A stretch of 64,000 nt of DNA. Origin: Jejuia pallidilutea (GTDB taxonomy: Bacteria > Bacteroidota > Bacteroidia > Flavobacteriales > Flavobacteriaceae). A program made the position numbers and the translations under genes. The stretch is from the NCBI RefSeq assembly GCF_002973595.1, contig NZ_PVEO01000008.1, forward strand, positions 62,001 to 126,000, in the 5' to 3' direction. The notes beneath the pieces were generated by a model, which did not search any database, was not told the origin of the DNA, and saw only the letters and a program-made list of their open reading frames with translations. This document shows positions 1 through 9,147 of this stretch, piece after piece (within the stretch, counting starts at the first letter, position 1; each line of letters begins with the position of its first letter).

Positions 1-22
1 TTGTATAAATTGTTAATGTCTC

Positions 23-451
23 TTATTTTATTTCAACCAGTTCTAAGTCAAAAATTAATTCTTGTCCAGCCAAAGGGTGGTTTGCGTCAACAACAATATG
101 GTCTTCTTTTACCTCTGCAACTCTAAATTGTATCTCTCTTCCGTTTTCATCCTTAGAAGCAAGCCCCATGCCAACCTCGGGTGTCATGTCTGGTGGTAGT
201 TGTTCCTTTTTTACGTCATAGAACAATTCTTTATTAACCTCACCATAAGCTTCTTCAACAGGTATATTAATAGTTTTTTTCTCGTTTACCTCCATAGCAA
301 TGATACCTTTTTCAAAACCAGGAATAAGCATGCCTTTGCCAAGTGTAATTTCTAGAGGTTCTCTTTCTAAAGAACTATCAAAAACTTGCCCATTGCTTAA
401 TTTTCCTGTGTAATGTACTTTTACCGTATCATTTTCTTTTACTTTACTCAT
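23..451 (-). CDS. FKBP-type peptidyl-prolyl isomerase, SlyD-like
   Basis: A cytoplasmic cis-trans prolyl isomerase and probable folding chaperone of 142 residues. The FKBP fold is visible at the N-terminus (VHYTGKLSNGQVFDSS, residues 12-27, then LIPGFEKGI near 42-50). The insert between roughly 65 and 120 corresponds to the IF (insert-in-flap) domain of SlyD-type enzymes. There is no signal peptide and no His-rich metal-binding tail as in E. coli SlyD. It stands alone; the next gene on the same strand is about 260 bases upstream. The family assignment is secure, the client proteins are not known. Confidence 0.93.
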   Translation of the reverse strand: MSKVKENDTVKVHYTGKLSNGQVFDSSLEREPLEITLGKGMLIPGFEKGIIAMEVNEKKTINIPVEEAYGEVNKELFYDVKKEQLPPDMTPEVGMGLASKDENGREIQFRVAEVKEDHIVVDANHPLAGQELIFDLELVEIK

Positions 452-714
452 AAATAATAATGTTTACTTTTTATATTTAGGCAAAAGTACGATTTGTAAA
501 ATAGAATGTAGCCTTTTTTGGTGTCTTTCCAGTATTGCCATTACTATAATTTAAACATGTCTTTTCAATTTAGCCCTTTTTTAGTGCGTGTTTTCTATAT
601 ACTTAAAGGTTTTTTTTAGCATATAAAAAACTATCGCAATTGCGAATTTGATGCCTTATGGAAGAAATTTATTTAACTGGCACTCGATGTAATGTTTTGC
701 AGCGCTACAAACGG

Positions 715-1209
715 TTATCTTTTTGAAAACTCAATAACCTCTAGGTTGTCAATTTTTTTGTTATTAATGGTAAAGCGCAACATGGTCCTAGTTTTATGAA
801 ATCCATGTTTGCCTACCGCGCCAGGGTTCATGTGAAGAAGGTTTAATTGTTTATCTGGCATAACTTTAAGAATGTGAGAGTGCCCACATATGAATAGCCG
901 TGGTGGATTTTGTTTTATGGCTTCACGAATTCGCATGTTATACGCCCCAGGATACCCCCCAATATGTGTAATCCAAACATCTACACCTTCGCACATAAAA
1001 CGATTGTGTTCTGGGAATTCGGTTCGTATTTCGGTACTATCAATATTACCATAAACACTACGAAGTGGTTTTAGGGCTTTAATGGCATCTGTAACTTTTA
1101 AATCGCCAATATCACCGGCATGCCATACTTCATCAGCTTGTTTTACGTATTTTAAAATAGTGTTGTCTATGTAGCTGTGGGTGTCTGATAGGAGTAATAT
1201 TTTTGTCAC
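715..1209 (-). CDS. YfcE/MJ0936-family metallophosphoesterase
   Basis: A calcineurin-like phosphodiesterase of 164 residues. The metal-binding signatures appear in the usual order: SDTH at the N-terminus, HAGDIGD near 30-36, GNID near 54-57, and CGHSHI near 108-113. The length fits the compact YfcE/MJ0936 group, which lacks extra domains. It is cytoplasmic (no signal peptide). Members act on phosphodiester model substrates in vitro; the physiological substrate is generally unknown and the neighbours give no clue. Confidence 0.92.
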   Translation of the reverse strand: MTKILLLSDTHSYIDNTILKYVKQADEVWHAGDIGDLKVTDAIKALKPLRSVYGNIDSTEIRTEFPEHNRFMCEGVDVWITHIGGYPGAYNMRIREAIKQNPPRLFICGHSHILKVMPDKQLNLLHMNPGAVGKHGFHKTRTMLRFTINNKKIDNLEVIEFSKR

Positions 1210-1715
1210 TTGTATTTAATTTACTTCAGTATTTCGAAAACATACTTATGTTGGTAAAGTTATGGAATCTTTAGGTAAAAGGTTTTTAAACTTTTTATGG
1301 GTTTCTATTGGCTTTGTTAGACAAATACTGAAATTCGTTTAATACTGCGTATTAAGTCATTAAAAATAAATGTAATATTAGAGGGTGAGAGTATTTAACG
1401 CAACGTTTTGTAAAAAGAAGCATCTATTAAAAAAATAAAATTATGAAATTTCTAAACGAACCGCTAAACTAACCTTCATAAAAAAACAAAAGTTTAGTTT
1501 TAAAGCAAATCTTAGGAACACACTGTGTTAAGAATATAATCCTGATAATAATAGCTAAAGTAATTAAAGCCAGAACCTGACTTTAGAAGTGTTGCTTGTT
1601 CGCTCAGCACTGGCAGGTAGGTGCCCAAAATCTTTTAATATTTAATTAAGATATGGTGCTTTTTAAGAAGCACAAATCTGTCTATCTTTGCACCCTTACT
1701 AAAGCATTACATGAG
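1210..1715. other. Intergenic region with hairpins, no gene
   Basis: About 500 bases without a credible coding region. Two compact hairpins lie side by side near the downstream end: AGTGTTG (1588-1594) with CAGCACT (1605-1611), and TGGCA at 1611 with TGCC at 1622. A weaker stem pairs CTAAACT (1464-1470) with AGTTTAG (1491-1497). None has a T-tract, so they do not look like intrinsic terminators. The right end carries the truA promoter. Confidence 0.5.
1683..1690 (+). promoter_or_regulatory. Bacteroidetes -7 box of truA
   Basis: TATCTTTG matches the Bacteroidetes sigma-ABfA -7 consensus TAnnTTTG. Transcription should start about 6-8 bases downstream, near 1697. That lies after the ATG at 1653, so the 1653 start cannot be used from this promoter. 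This supports the TTG start at 1716. Confidence 0.7.
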
Positions 1716-2459
1716 TTGCGATATTTTATAGAACTTTCTTATAATGGTAGCGCCTACCACGGTTGGCAAAAACAACCTACAGCTGTAACGGTTCAAGAGG
1801 TTTTAGAAAATGCTTTGTCTACCTTGTTAAATGAAACCATAGCTGTAATGGGTGCAGGACGTACAGATACTGGTGTGCACGCTAAACAAATGTTTGCGCA
1901 TTTTGATACAGCTAGGGAATTTAAGGCGGAAGATTTGGTGTACAAACTCAACTCTTTTTTGCCTTACGATATAGCCATTATATCCATTTTTAAAGTGAAC
2001 CCCGATGCGCATGCACGTTTTGATGCTACTAAGAGAAGCTACATATACCGTGTAGGTTTACATAAAAATGTATTTACACATAAATTGGCCTATGCGTTAA
2101 AGCAACCTTTAGATATAGATAAGATGAATGCTGCCGCAAAAATTTTATTTGATTATAAAGATTTTCAATGCTTTTCTAAGTCGAATACCGATGTAAAAAC
2201 GTATCATTGCGATATAATGGAAGCCCAATGGATTGCAAAACATAACGAGTTGCATTTTGAGATTACTGCAGACCGTTTTTTAAGAAACATGGTGCGTGCC
2301 ATAGTAGGCACCATGATTAATATTGGTTTGGGTAAAATAGAAGTTAACAATTTACACACCATTATACAATCTAAAAATCGAAGTGAAGCTGGATACTCGG
2401 TACCAGCACACGGTTTGTACTTAACCAAAGTGGAATACCCAGAAACCATTAAACCTTAA
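1716..2459 (+). CDS. truA: tRNA pseudouridine(38-40) synthase TruA
   Basis: Converts uridines 38-40 in the anticodon arm of tRNAs to pseudouridine. The catalytic aspartate sits in GRTDTGVHA (D51 from the chosen start), followed by the typical HARFDATKRSYIYR block. The reading frame is open back to an ATG at 1653, but homology starts at RYFIELSYNG and the promoter box lies at 1683-1690. I therefore choose the TTG at 1716, giving 247 residues. An ATG at 1711 is out of frame and hits a stop after six codons. The TAA is followed directly by the ATG of the ABC exporter, indicating co-transcription. Confidence 0.93.
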   Translation: MRYFIELSYNGSAYHGWQKQPTAVTVQEVLENALSTLLNETIAVMGAGRTDTGVHAKQMFAHFDTAREFKAEDLVYKLNSFLPYDIAIISIFKVNPDAHARFDATKRSYIYRVGLHKNVFTHKLAYALKQPLDIDKMNAAAKILFDYKDFQCFSKSNTDVKTYHCDIMEAQWIAKHNELHFEITADRFLRNMVRAIVGTMINIGLGKIEVNNLHTIIQSKNRSEAGYSVPAHGLYLTKVEYPETIKP

Positions 2460-4229
2460 ATGACAAAGCCAAAAGAACAAATATTTGATGTATCGTTGTT
2501 TAAACGACTGTTTCAGTTTATTAAACCGTACAAACTGGTGTTTACAATTTTGTTTGTTTCTGTAATTATTATTGCGGGCCTTGGTATTGCTACACCTATT
2601 TTACTACAACATGCTATTGATGAGAACCTAACAAACAAAATAGCCGAAGGCTTTTTATGGTTTGTATTGGTAATGGTAGGTTTGTTATGTTTAGAATTTA
2701 TATTCCAGTTAGTATTTATTTATTACTCTGGTTGGTTAGGGCAACATGTTGTTAAGGATGTTCGCGTTAAATTATTTAATCACTTGCTTCGTTTTAAAAT
2801 GAAGTATTACGATAATTCTTCGGTTGGGGTGCTAATTACACGTTCCGTAACCGATATGGAGCGTATTGCCGATATTTTTGGTCAAGGCTTATTTCAGATA
2901 TTTAAAGATTTACTTACCATGATTGTGGTTTCTGGTGCCATGTTTTACATGAACTGGAAATTAAGCCTTATTGTATTTGCTATGTTGCCAATTGTGTTAT
3001 ATGCCACACGGTTATTTCAAAAGTACATGAAAAAAGCGTTTGAGGAAGTGCGTACCGAAGTTTCTAACTTAAATTCCTTTGTGCAAGAGCGTTTAACGGG
3101 CATGAAAATTTTACAATTGTTTGCAAGAGAAGCTATTGAAAATGAAAAGTTTAGAAAGATAAACGAACGCCATAAAAAAGCTTGGTTAAAAACAATTTGG
3201 TATAACTCTATTTTCTTTCCTATTGCAGAATTATCGTCGTCTATCACTATTGGTTTGGTGGTTTGGTACGGTGGAATGTCATACGCGTTAAGCGACACAG
3301 CATCTCAAGGCGTGCTTTTTGCATTTATTATGTTTATTCCAAAGTTGTTTAGACCATTACGACAAATTGCTGATAAGTTCAACACGTTGCAAATGGGTAT
3401 GGTAGCAGCAACTAGGGTTTTTAGGGTTATAGATACCACATCGCAAATAGACGATAATGGTACCTACGAAGCGGCACATTTTAAAGGCGATATTACTTTT
3501 AAAAACGTATGGTTTAATTATGTGGATGACGAACCGGTATTAAAAGGTGTTTCTTTTGATGTAAAAGCGGGACAAACTATAGCTATTGTTGGGGCAACTG
3601 GAGCTGGGAAATCTACGATTATAAATCTATTAAATCGTTTTTATGAAATTAAAAGTGGAGTAATTGCCGTAGATGCTATAGATATTAAGGATGTTACACT
3701 GGCCTCTTTGCGCACACAAATTGCTGTAGTTTTACAAGATGTGTTTCTATTTGCAGATACAATTTTAAATAATATTACACTTAACAATCCTAACATTACA
3801 GAACATCAAGTTATTGAAGCTGCTAAATCTATTGGTGTGCACGAATTTATTAGTAGCTTGCCTAGTGGTTATCAATATAATGTTAAAGAACGTGGTGTTA
3901 TGTTGTCTTCTGGCCAGCGTCAACTCATTTCATTTTTAAGGGCTTATGTTACCAATCCCAGTATTTTGGTGCTAGATGAAGCAACGTCTTCTGTAGATTC
4001 TTATTCAGAACAGTTAATTCAAAATGCTACAGATAAAATTACAAAGGGAAGAACCTCAATAGTTATTGCACACCGATTGGCTACTGTAAAGAAAGCTGAT
4101 AAAATTTTAGTGATGGACAATGGCGAAATTGTAGAACAGGGTACACATAAAGAGCTGCTAAAAAAGAAAAACGGTTACTACAAGAATCTATACGAGGTTC
4201 AGTTTCTAAAAGAAAAAGAATTAGTTTAA
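2460..4229 (+). CDS. ABC exporter, fused membrane and ATPase domains (MsbA/multidrug type)
   Basis: A half-transporter of 589 residues that works as a homodimer or heterodimer in the inner membrane. Six transmembrane helices occupy residues 1-320. The ATPase domain carries Walker A GATGAGKST near 376-384, a signature LSSGQRQ near 482-488, Walker B ILVLDEA near 501-507 and the switch IAHRLAT. The signature has S in place of the first G of LSGGQ, a tolerated variant. The start codon abuts the truA stop. Family members export lipids or drugs; the substrate cannot be read from sequence. Its stop overlaps by four bases the stop of the convergent DUF3667 gene. Confidence 0.93.
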   Translation: MTKPKEQIFDVSLFKRLFQFIKPYKLVFTILFVSVIIIAGLGIATPILLQHAIDENLTNKIAEGFLWFVLVMVGLLCLEFIFQLVFIYYSGWLGQHVVKDVRVKLFNHLLRFKMKYYDNSSVGVLITRSVTDMERIADIFGQGLFQIFKDLLTMIVVSGAMFYMNWKLSLIVFAMLPIVLYATRLFQKYMKKAFEEVRTEVSNLNSFVQERLTGMKILQLFAREAIENEKFRKINERHKKAWLKTIWYNSIFFPIAELSSSITIGLVVWYGGMSYALSDTASQGVLFAFIMFIPKLFRPLRQIADKFNTLQMGMVAATRVFRVIDTTSQIDDNGTYEAAHFKGDITFKNVWFNYVDDEPVLKGVSFDVKAGQTIAIVGATGAGKSTIINLLNRFYEIKSGVIAVDAIDIKDVTLASLRTQIAVVLQDVFLFADTILNNITLNNPNITEHQVIEAAKSIGVHEFISSLPSGYQYNVKERGVMLSSGQRQLISFLRAYVTNPSILVLDEATSSVDSYSEQLIQNATDKITKGRTSIVIAHRLATVKKADKILVMDNGEIVEQGTHKELLKKKNGYYKNLYEVQFLKEKELV

Positions 4230-5053
4230 CCACCTTTTGCCGCTTTTTGTGCCTCAATTATAGGTTCTAAATCGCCATTTAAGTGCATAATTATAGCCCA
4301 AATTATTCCAGCAATAATAGATATGCCTCCAAACACAAAAAGGAGTATTACTAAAAATAAAAATGTTTTTAGAATAAGTTCGCCAGCAGATAGCTTAAAT
4401 AATCTGTTTAATAAAAAACAATGGTATAGCAGAACCACCAAGTAAAGCCACATACCAAATTTAAGGTAGTAGCTAGGTGCAATTACAAGTACGATAAGTC
4501 CTAGAGTTACTGAAGTGATAGAGTATAGCGACATGCTGTACATGTAACTCACTAAATGTTCTGTAAAATTATAGCGTTTGTTCAAGAATAATATCCACGA
4601 GATAAGTGCGAATAAGGGAATCATAGACGCATATATAAGTGAGGAATATTCTAGAGAAAAATCGGCCGAAGATGCCATTATATCTTCTGATACTTTATTA
4701 GAATACATTGTAGAAGTGTCAAAAAGTTGAGATGCATCTAAAGCATTTTTATAAAATTTCTTTATAATGAAAATACTAAACCCTGTTAAGGTTAATGAGA
4801 TTCCAAAAAAGCTTATGGGGTTTATATATCGCTTTCTAACACCTTTTACATAACTATCGATAACCTCTTCTGGTGCTTTACAAAGGCAAACAATAGTTTT
4901 TAGTAATTTATTATCATAATTAAAAAAAGTTTCACCTAGGTGTTGAATCAAATTTTTAAGCGTGAGTCTTTTTTCTATGCTTTTAGCTCCGCATTTATGG
5001 CAAAATGCACTATCTGAGACCAGTTTCGTGTTGCAGTTTTTACAGTTCATCAA
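4226..5053 (-). CDS. DUF3667 membrane protein with N-terminal zinc ribbon (copy 2)
   Basis: The protein has 275 residues. It opens with a zinc ribbon of two CxxC knuckles (CKNCNTK, CHKCG) and a conserved block about an unfolding-prone loop (FNYDNKLLKTI, then KAPEEVIDSYVKGVRKRY). Four or five hydrophobic helices follow from about residue 85. This is the DUF3667 architecture common in Bacteroidetes; the function is unknown. It overlaps the upstream paralogue by four bases (ATGA type), so the two are translationally coupled, and both lie at the end of the folP-cdaA operon. Confidence 0.85.
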   Translation of the reverse strand: MMNCKNCNTKLVSDSAFCHKCGAKSIEKRLTLKNLIQHLGETFFNYDNKLLKTIVCLCKAPEEVIDSYVKGVRKRYINPISFFGISLTLTGFSIFIIKKFYKNALDASQLFDTSTMYSNKVSEDIMASSADFSLEYSSLIYASMIPLFALISWILFLNKRYNFTEHLVSYMYSMSLYSITSVTLGLIVLVIAPSYYLKFGMWLYLVVLLYHCFLLNRLFKLSAGELILKTFLFLVILLFVFGGISIIAGIIWAIIMHLNGDLEPIIEAQKAAKGG

Positions 5054-5841
5054 TTTAAATATTTATAAAAAATTGCTCCTATAGAAAGGAATATTATTAT
5101 AACTATAAATATTATTGCATATATAAAAGCAATTAATAAAAACCGTGCAATGCTTTCTAAAAGACTTGTTTTAAAAACACGGTGTAAAACAAATAACAGA
5201 TATATAAATGTTAGAACACTTACAAATAAAGAAACTGTTAAATAATCACCACCACAAACTAAAAATAGAATGCTAAGTACGCTACTAATAATAATTATTT
5301 GTGCCGAATAATAGAGGTTAATTACAATATGTTCTGTAAAATTGTAGCGTCGGTCTCCAACTATATAGTAAGCCACCCAAGTAGAAAATGCCGAAATTGG
5401 TACGCTTAGTACATAAATTAAACTTTGGTAGTTGTTAACAAAACTATAATCCATATACTCTGGCGAGAAAGGATTATCTTCTTGATTGCCCATGTTTTTA
5501 AAGGTATCTCCATAAAAATTATCTAACTCTAGAGCTTCTTTAAAAAACGTGTTCATTAAAAACACTTGAATACCAACTAATGTTAAAGAAATAGCGAAAT
5601 ACTGAATAACATCAACATATTTTTTTCTTGTACCATTTATATAGCTTACAATAACCTTTTCTGGCGCCTTAAAAAGCGTGATTAAAGTTTTTAATAATTT
5701 ATTGTCGAGGTTAAAAAAATAGGTGTTAATTTCAGAACAAATATTTTTAAACGTTAGCCTGTTTCTAATAACTTTAGCACCACATTCAAAACAAAAGTTT
5801 TGATTAGTTTTTAGTGAAGTGCTACAGTTTTTACAAACCAT
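5050..5841 (-). CDS. DUF3667 membrane protein with N-terminal zinc ribbon (copy 1)
   Basis: The protein has 263 residues and is a clear paralogue of its downstream neighbour: the same double CxxC zinc ribbon at the N-terminus, the same FNLDNKLLKTLITLFKAPEK-like block, and the same NFTEHIV motif before the last helices. Four to five membrane helices are predicted. The start codon overlaps the cdaA stop by one base. The paired arrangement suggests a recent tandem duplication or a heteromeric complex; the latter is only a guess. No enzymatic motif is visible. Confidence 0.85.
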   Translation of the reverse strand: MVCKNCSTSLKTNQNFCFECGAKVIRNRLTFKNICSEINTYFFNLDNKLLKTLITLFKAPEKVIVSYINGTRKKYVDVIQYFAISLTLVGIQVFLMNTFFKEALELDNFYGDTFKNMGNQEDNPFSPEYMDYSFVNNYQSLIYVLSVPISAFSTWVAYYIVGDRRYNFTEHIVINLYYSAQIIIISSVLSILFLVCGGDYLTVSLFVSVLTFIYLLFVLHRVFKTSLLESIARFLLIAFIYAIIFIVIIIFLSIGAIFYKYLN

Positions 5842-6626
5842 TAGGAGAGGTCTTTTTTAATTATTTTGGCAAGTTCGGTTGTATCTTCGAACACTACAAA
5901 TTCACCGTCTTTAAAATACGAAATGTGTCCGGTTTCCTCACTTACAGCCAAAGCTAAAGCATCGGTTTTTTCGGTTACGCCAATGGCGGCACGATGACGT
6001 AAGCCAAAACGTTGAGGTATGTTTTTATCGTTGTTAACAGGAAGAATAACACGTGTAGCTTTCACAATATTATTACTAACAATAATGGCACCGTCGTGCA
6101 GTGGGCTGTTCTTAAAAAATATACTTTCTATAATGGGTTGAGTTACTTTAATATTCATTTCATCGCCAGATTCGGAGAGGAAATCGAGGTTGTTATTGCG
6201 TTCAAACACTATTAAGGCGCCTGTTTTAGACATGCTCATTTTATTGCAAGCCGAAATAATAGCATCAACATTAGTAGCAATTGTGCCTTCGGTTTTTAAA
6301 AATTTGAACTGTTTTAAAAATTTACGACGCCTGCTAAAATTGGTAGAGCCTACCATAAGTAAAAACTTGCGTATTTCTGGTTGAAACACCACAATTAATG
6401 CTATAATACCCACTTTCATAAACCCGCCAAAAATGCCGTTTAGCAATTCCATGTTTAAGAATTCGGTTAATTTCCAAGCACCGTAGATGATAATGATACC
6501 GAGAAAAATATTTATGGCTACAGTACCTTTAACAAGTTTATACAAATAGTAGAGTAGAAGCGCTACTAAAAATACATCAAGGTAATCTATAAAACGAAGG
6601 TTTAAAATGTCATCAAAGATGTTCAA
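5841..6626 (-). CDS. cdaA: Membrane diadenylate cyclase CdaA (c-di-AMP synthase)
   Basis: Makes the second messenger c-di-AMP from two ATP. The protein has 261 residues, with three N-terminal transmembrane helices (about 15-30, 36-55, 65-82) and a C-terminal DAC domain. The catalytic DGA motif is present at 178-180 (SPLHDGAIIV) and the RHR motif at 210-212 (GLRHRAAIGVTE), so the enzyme should be active. Linkage to folP is common in Bacteroidetes; in Firmicutes the usual partners are cdaR and glmM, neither of which is here. Its start is about 30 bases downstream of the lipoprotein gene in the same operon. Confidence 0.94.
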   Translation of the reverse strand: MNIFDDILNLRFIDYLDVFLVALLLYYLYKLVKGTVAINIFLGIIIIYGAWKLTEFLNMELLNGIFGGFMKVGIIALIVVFQPEIRKFLLMVGSTNFSRRRKFLKQFKFLKTEGTIATNVDAIISACNKMSMSKTGALIVFERNNNLDFLSESGDEMNIKVTQPIIESIFFKNSPLHDGAIIVSNNIVKATRVILPVNNDKNIPQRFGLRHRAAIGVTEKTDALALAVSEETGHISYFKDGEFVVFEDTTELAKIIKKDLS

Positions 6627-6655
6627 GGGTAAAGGGTTTTGGTAAATTTAATAAA

Positions 6656-7360
6656 TTACATGGAATCTATAATGAATTCGTGATTTGATATTTTAATTCC
6701 ATCCACCTCTAATTTTCTTATGATATTCTGAAATGTAATATAATCTTGAAATTTAAGATTGGATAGGAAAGAGGAGTATAAAACAATGTTAGTTTTATCT
6801 TTTATTTTTGTTAAATCGTTTAAAAGATCGTTTTTGTTTGAGCTTATTTCATCGGTAAAATTAGGATTGGCAAATTCAGGAAAATGTATTCTTATGGAAT
6901 CTAAATTTATAACTTGAATCAATGTTTCGTGGTTTGGTGTTGAAAGCTCTATATCTTTTCGCTCATACAAATCTTGAAAACTGTAATGATAGTTGATTTC
7001 TGTAAACTCCAAAAACCCTAAATTGTTTTTACTCAAGTCATAACAAGTAAAATAGTTTTTTGCCTTTTCATTTTTATGACTTGAAGATTTCTTTTTGGAT
7101 TGTAAAAATTTAATGTGTGGAATGGCTTGTTTTAAAGTGAGGCGTTTATCTACATTAACTAGCCAATTTGTAGTGCTTATTAAATTTTTTCGGTTAAGGT
7201 CTGTACTGTCAGTTTTAGTTTCATCATAAAATAAGTATGCTGCAGATACGTCTGTTATTTCATTAATTTTAGCATTATCAATTTGTGGTAGTTGTAGTTC
7301 TCTTTCGTTTACACAGGAAATAAAAAGAACTGCTACTACTATTAGAAATGTATTTTTCAT
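6656..7360 (-). CDS. Predicted lipoprotein of unknown function
   Basis: The protein has 234 residues. The N-terminus is a lipoprotein signal with a lipobox ending in Cys16 (VLFISC), so the mature protein should be lipid-anchored outside the inner membrane. The remainder is hydrophilic and Lys/Asn-rich, with no domain that I recognise. It lies between folP and cdaA on the same strand (80 and 29 bases away). That position makes a link to c-di-AMP or the cell envelope possible, but nothing in the sequence demonstrates one. Confidence 0.8.
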   Translation of the reverse strand: MKNTFLIVVAVLFISCVNERELQLPQIDNAKINEITDVSAAYLFYDETKTDSTDLNRKNLISTTNWLVNVDKRLTLKQAIPHIKFLQSKKKSSSHKNEKAKNYFTCYDLSKNNLGFLEFTEINYHYSFQDLYERKDIELSTPNHETLIQVINLDSIRIHFPEFANPNFTDEISSNKNDLLNDLTKIKDKTNIVLYSSFLSNLKFQDYITFQNIIRKLEVDGIKISNHEFIIDSM

Positions 7361-7439
7361 TATTTAAAAAAATCTTTATTTGTTTTATATCATCCTTTAC
7401 CCTCTTCACATTAGAGGGGAAACTGTTGCTATGAAATTG

Positions 7440-8267
7440 TTATGCTTTATTTAGTGCTTCAACCAATTTTACGGTCTCCATAGCTTCCTTTACATCATGC
7501 ACACGTAAAATTGAAGCGCCTTTTTGTAATGCAATAGTATTTAAAACGGTAGTGCCATTTAGGGCTTCCTTTGCTGTAGTTTCTAAGGTTTTATAAATCA
7601 TAGATTTTCTAGAAACACCAACCAATAGAGGTTTTTCAATCATTTTAAATACTTCAAGTTTACGCAATAATTCAAAATTTTGTTCTAATGTTTTAGCAAA
7701 TCCAAATCCAGGATCAATAATTACATCAATAATTCCTAAATCTCTTGCAGCTGTAATACGTTCAGAAAAATAGAATATAATATCCTTAACTAAATCTTCA
7801 TAATTTGTTAGGCTTTGCATATTTTGTGGCGTTCCTCTCATGTGCATCATTATATACGGTACTTGTATTTCTGCGACGGTTGTTAGCATATTATCGTCTA
7901 GCTTTCCTGCCGAAATATCATTTATAATTGCTGCTCCGGCTGCAATACAGGCTTTGGCTATGCTACTTCTAAATGTGTCTATAGAAAGTAAGGTTTCTGG
8001 AAAGTTATTTAAAATTAATTTAACTATCGGGAGTATTCGCTGTAACTCTTCCTCTTCGCTAACATGGTCGGCATTTGGCCTCGAACTGTAAGCGCCAACA
8101 TCAATAAAGGTGGCGCCGTTGTTAAGCATGTATTCTACCTGTTTTAAAATAGAAGCTTCGTCCTTATACATTCCGCCATCGTAAAACGAATCTGGCGTAA
8201 TATTTAAAACACCCATTACTCTTGGGGTAGATAAATCGATAATTTTGCCTTTGCAGTTTATAGTCAT
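7440..8267 (-). CDS. folP: Dihydropteroate synthase FolP
   Basis: Condenses 4-aminobenzoate with 6-hydroxymethyl-dihydropterin diphosphate in folate synthesis (cytoplasmic). The pterin-binding signatures are intact: VMGVLNITPDSFYDGG near the N-terminus, then GAFIDVGAYSSRP-like, IDTFRSSIA, DPGFGF, GVSRKS and the C-terminal R-V-H-D. The frame is open to an ATG at 8330, but that adds a non-homologous 21-residue leader. The ATG at 8267 (MTINCKGKIID) gives 275 residues, the usual length. It is the first gene of the minus-strand operon that continues to cdaA and is divergent from the DUF1599 gene. Confidence 0.95.
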   Translation of the reverse strand: MTINCKGKIIDLSTPRVMGVLNITPDSFYDGGMYKDEASILKQVEYMLNNGATFIDVGAYSSRPNADHVSEEEELQRILPIVKLILNNFPETLLSIDTFRSSIAKACIAAGAAIINDISAGKLDDNMLTTVAEIQVPYIMMHMRGTPQNMQSLTNYEDLVKDIIFYFSERITAARDLGIIDVIIDPGFGFAKTLEQNFELLRKLEVFKMIEKPLLVGVSRKSMIYKTLETTAKEALNGTTVLNTIALQKGASILRVHDVKEAMETVKLVEALNKA

Positions 8268-8561
8268 AAAACAGATTAAGATTTTAAATTCAAGATTCAA
8301 AGTTATCAACATTACGTTAAACTTATGCACGCTTTGTAAAACATTGAATGTTGAACTTTGAACTTTGAAGTATTTATGCGAAATTTACGCAAAATACATA
8401 TTGAACTCATCTTAATTTTTTGTTTTTAACCGAAAATGAGTTAAAATTTATTTAGATGAGACACTTTTTTGAAAACGCATAGCAATGTAGCTAAGGCTAA
8501 AAAAAGTAATGGTATATAAATTAATTTTAAACATTCTTTAGAAAATAGAAAAAATCAAAAA

Positions 8562-9116
8562 ATGAGTTCACTACAAATGCAAGATACCTCCAAACAATAT
8601 GATGCGGTAATAGATAACTGTAAAAGTTTATTTCTGAAGAAAATGAGCGATTATGGTAGTGCGTGGCGAATTTTAAGATTACCATCGTTAACAGATCAAA
8701 TTTTTATTAAAGCACAACGCATTAGGGGCTTGCAGCAAAATGATGTACAGAAGGTTGATGAAGGACAAGAAAGTGAGTTTATTGGCATTATTAACTACTG
8801 TATCATGGCATTAATTCAGCTGGAAAAAGGTGTGGTGGAACAACCAGATATGACCACAGAAGAAGCCACCACATTGTATGAAAAGCATGTTGCCATCACT
8901 AAAAAATTAATGGAAGACAAAAACCATGATTACGGCGAAGCATGGCGTGATATGAGAGTGAGTAGTTTAACAGATTTAATATTGCAGAAGTTATTGAGGG
9001 TTAAGCAAATAGAAGATAACAAGGGTGTTACATTGGTAAGTGAAGGCATTGATGCTAATTATCAGGATATGATAAACTATGCGGTTTTTGCTTTAATCTT
9101 ACTTAGTGAAAATTAA
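8562..9116 (+). CDS. DUF1599 protein (nucleotide modification-associated domain 1)
   Basis: The protein has 184 residues. It contains two similar halves, each with a DYG(S/E)AWR motif (DYGSAWR near 28-34, DYGEAWRDMR near 125-134) and a following LTDxIxxK helix. This looks like an internal duplication of the DUF1599 unit. The domain occurs near base-modification genes in phages, but in Bacteroidetes it is a stable chromosomal gene between folP and the DoxX gene, as here. No catalytic role is established. Confidence 0.85.
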   Translation: MSSLQMQDTSKQYDAVIDNCKSLFLKKMSDYGSAWRILRLPSLTDQIFIKAQRIRGLQQNDVQKVDEGQESEFIGIINYCIMALIQLEKGVVEQPDMTTEEATTLYEKHVAITKKLMEDKNHDYGEAWRDMRVSSLTDLILQKLLRVKQIEDNKGVTLVSEGIDANYQDMINYAVFALILLSEN

Positions 9117-9147
9117 AGTAAAAACAAATATCAAAACCTAAATACCA

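Noticed and set aside
8562-9116. DUF1599 as part of a phage-defence or DNA-modification island
   Set aside because: The domain name suggests this, but the gene is in its normal chromosomal place between folP and DoxX, with no other modification or defence gene nearby.
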